DNA from: Archangium violaceum
GTDB taxonomy: Bacteria; Myxococcota; Myxococcia; Myxococcales; Myxococcaceae
Length of the DNA: 64,000 nt
Direction: 5' to 3'
NCBI RefSeq assembly: GCF_016859125.1
Contig: NZ_CP069338.1
Location: 8,311,501 to 8,375,500 of the forward strand
The notes beneath the pieces were generated by a model. The model was not told where the DNA came from and ran no database searches. It saw only the letters and a program-made list of their open reading frames with translations. Positions 62,619 to 64,000 of this stretch are shown piece after piece. Each line of letters begins with the position of its first letter. The stretch's first letter is position 1. A program made the translations under genes and the position numbers.

Positions 62619-63719
62619 ATGTCCAACGACCTCCCCGACACCCCCACTTCGCCCGAGCGCCCGGCGCGTTCTCCAAAGCGCTATCAGCTCGTGATGAAGC
62701 TCGTCCGCCGGACGCACATGTACCTGGGGCTGTTGCTCTTCCCCTGGTTGCTGGTCTTCGGAATCAGCGGGATGCTGTTCAACCATCCCAATCTCGGCGA
62801 GGACGTGAAGGTGCGGGAGATCTCCAGCGAGCAGCTCCGCTCGCTCACCGGTCTGGAGCCGGTGCAGGCCGGTGAGATCGCCCGGGAGGTCGTTGCTCAG
62901 TTGAACGCACAGGGCAACAACGGCCAGGGTGGGGCCTATCAGCTCGACCCTGGCTTCGAGAGCAGCTTCTCGGGCTTCACGGTGCTGCTCGCTCCCGGTG
63001 AGGGTGAGAATCACATCTTCATCGTGGATCTGAACGATGGAACCGCGACGCTGTCGACGCGCACCACCGGCTCCTCGAAGCCTCGGGAGACGGCCCCCTT
63101 CGCGGGGGCGACCGTGTCCCTGCCGGACCACTCGATGGCCGCGATCGAATCCAAGGTGGCCCACCTCCTGCCGAAGCTGGACGTGAAGGCGAAGACGCCT
63201 CTTCGCGCCAGTCCTCGCGGCGCTCCGGAAGTGCGGTTCCGGATGACCGACGCGCAGCAGCGGGTCTGGAACGTCACCTATAACCTGGGCTCGGGCCGCC
63301 TGGATGGCCGTCCCACCGAGGCCACTCCGGAGATCAGCGCCAACGAGTTGCTCACGAAGCTTCACAAGACGCACCACTATCCGCTCGATGCCGGCTTCAC
63401 CTGGGTCTGGGCGTTGTTCGCGGACATCACCGGGTTGATGATCGTCTTCTGGGCGGTGTCGGGTTTGTTCATGTGGTGGCAGATGAAGCCCACGCGTGTG
63501 ATTGGCGTCGGGGCCATCAGCCTCGCGGTCGGCCTGGGCCTGGTCTTCATTGGCGGGACGGTCGCGGAGCTCCAGTTTGGAAACGTGCAGAAGCGCACCG
63601 GCCCGGGTGATGGACAGCCGCCCCCGGCGCAGGCGAAGCCAGCCGCGGCCGCGGTGCGTCCCGCGGGAGCCGTGCCCGCCCCGGAAGTCATGACGCGTGT
63701 CGAGAGCGACGACCACTGA
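62619..63719 (+). CDS. PepSY-associated transmembrane protein
   Basis: A 366-residue membrane protein. The first helix follows VRRTHMYLGLLLFPWLLVFG (with the His-containing RRTHMYLGL seen in PepSY_TM proteins), a periplasmic domain of about 200 residues follows, then KLHKTHHYPL and two more helices (WVWALFADITGLMIVFWAVS and IGVGAISLAVGLGLVFIGG), with a Pro/Ala-rich tail. Related proteins appear in siderophore uptake operons and some reduce siderophore iron or carry haem. The pair of histidines fits this but is not proof. It is coupled to the lipoprotein gene and 14 bases from the ExbB-like gene. Confidence 0.8.
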   Translation: MSNDLPDTPTSPERPARSPKRYQLVMKLVRRTHMYLGLLLFPWLLVFGISGMLFNHPNLGEDVKVREISSEQLRSLTGLEPVQAGEIAREVVAQLNAQGNNGQGGAYQLDPGFESSFSGFTVLLAPGEGENHIFIVDLNDGTATLSTRTTGSSKPRETAPFAGATVSLPDHSMAAIESKVAHLLPKLDVKAKTPLRASPRGAPEVRFRMTDAQQRVWNVTYNLGSGRLDGRPTEATPEISANELLTKLHKTHHYPLDAGFTWVWALFADITGLMIVFWAVSGLFMWWQMKPTRVIGVGAISLAVGLGLVFIGGTVAELQFGNVQKRTGPGDGQPPPAQAKPAAAAVRPAGAVPAPEVMTRVESDDH

Positions 63720-63733
63720 GAAGGAGGACGGTG

Positions 63734-64000
63734 ATGCCCATCGTTGAAATGGTGAAGAATGTCTTCGTGCTGTGGGGCGCCAACTGGATCCTCTGGTTGC
63801 TGTTCGCCCTGTCCCTGGTGAGCGTTGGCATCATCGTCGAGCGCTGGTTCTTCTTCCGCGGCAAGCAGGACGTCCTGCGCGAGCTCTCCAGCACCCTCGA
63901 GGAGTCGCTGGCGAGCGGGGATTTTCCCGGAGCGCTGGCGAAGCTCGAGAAGCGCACGTCCTTGGGTGCCATGGTGGCCCGGGCGGGGCTCCGCCTCGCG
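63734..64000 (+). CDS. exbB: MotA/TolQ/ExbB proton channel protein, N-terminal part (partial)
   Basis: Reads MPIVEMVKNVFVLWGANWIL, a first transmembrane helix WILWLLFALSLVSVGIIVER, and a cytoplasmic stretch KRTSLGAMVARAGLRLA, running off the window end. It resembles ExbB/TolQ subunits that, with ExbD and TonB, energise outer membrane receptors. AAGGAGG at 63721-63727 is a strong ribosome binding site; GTG 63731 is an alternative start. Its place in the receptor operon supports ExbB. Confidence 0.85.
   Translation, partial: MPIVEMVKNVFVLWGANWILWLLFALSLVSVGIIVERWFFFRGKQDVLRELSSTLEESLASGDFPGALAKLEKRTSLGAMVARAGLRLA

Noticed and set aside
1-64000. CRISPR arrays, tRNA and rRNA genes
   Set aside because: No regularly spaced direct repeats and no tRNA cloverleaf or rRNA-like segments were noticed on reading; only the single 43-base tandem pair was found.

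Overview
The window is high-GC DNA with tightly packed, translationally coupled genes. A complete set of myxochelin siderophore core genes points to a myxobacterium of the Cystobacterineae type (Cystobacter, Archangium, Stigmatella or Myxococcus relatives). This assignment is inference from gene content and base composition. No rRNA or tRNA gene was seen.

Layout. 1-13.3 kb: the 3' end of a phosphoenolpyruvate carboxylase gene, a polytopic membrane protein, a three-gene set of effector appearance (LysM/peptidoglycan-binding protein, NlpC/P60-like hydrolase, lipoprotein), an MFS exporter, a Cys-rich lipoprotein, a PilZ protein, a GNAT acetyltransferase, an E1 alpha/beta 2-oxo acid dehydrogenase pair and a ClC-type transporter. 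13.5-25.2 kb: a coupled operon of SpoIIE-type phosphatase, TPR protein and PhnD-like binding protein, then a TonB-dependent receptor, a GHKL ATPase-like protein and a Hanks kinase carrying two STAS-like and two zinc-ribbon modules.

25.3-32.65 kb is the most unusual part. Two divergent, elimination-domain-less LanB-like proteins flank a protein I cannot assign, followed by a ThiO/DAO-like FAD oxidase, all in one coupled run, with a possible 37-residue peptide gene just downstream. By analogy with PEARL pathways, in which amino acids are added from aminoacyl-tRNA and may then be oxidised, this is the best candidate for an undescribed system here.

32.6-39.3 kb is a decayed mobile-element zone: small ORFs, a zinc-ribbon element protein, a 32-bp perfect palindrome, a broken IS701-type transposase, a truncated YARHG-like gene, a lipoprotein gene, and an IS1380-type transposase with a 3' frameshift. 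39.3-48.1 kb holds a spermidine-synthase-like protein, a repeat-domain lipoprotein, a vWA/PP2C/kinase TerY-P triad, and a nuclease-toxin/immunity locus.

48.1-64 kb is an iron-regulated myxochelin region. A DHB dehydrogenase gene, an operon of isochorismate synthase, DHB-AMP ligase, isochorismatase-ArCP, a C-A-T-reductase NRPS and a type II DAHP synthase, and an uptake operon (TonB-fused receptor, lipoprotein, PepSY membrane protein, ExbB start) are each preceded by a Fur-box-like site. DAHP synthase feeds chorismate, MxcC-F make and activate 2,3-dihydroxybenzoate, MxcG assembles and reductively releases the siderophore, and the last operon imports the iron complex.
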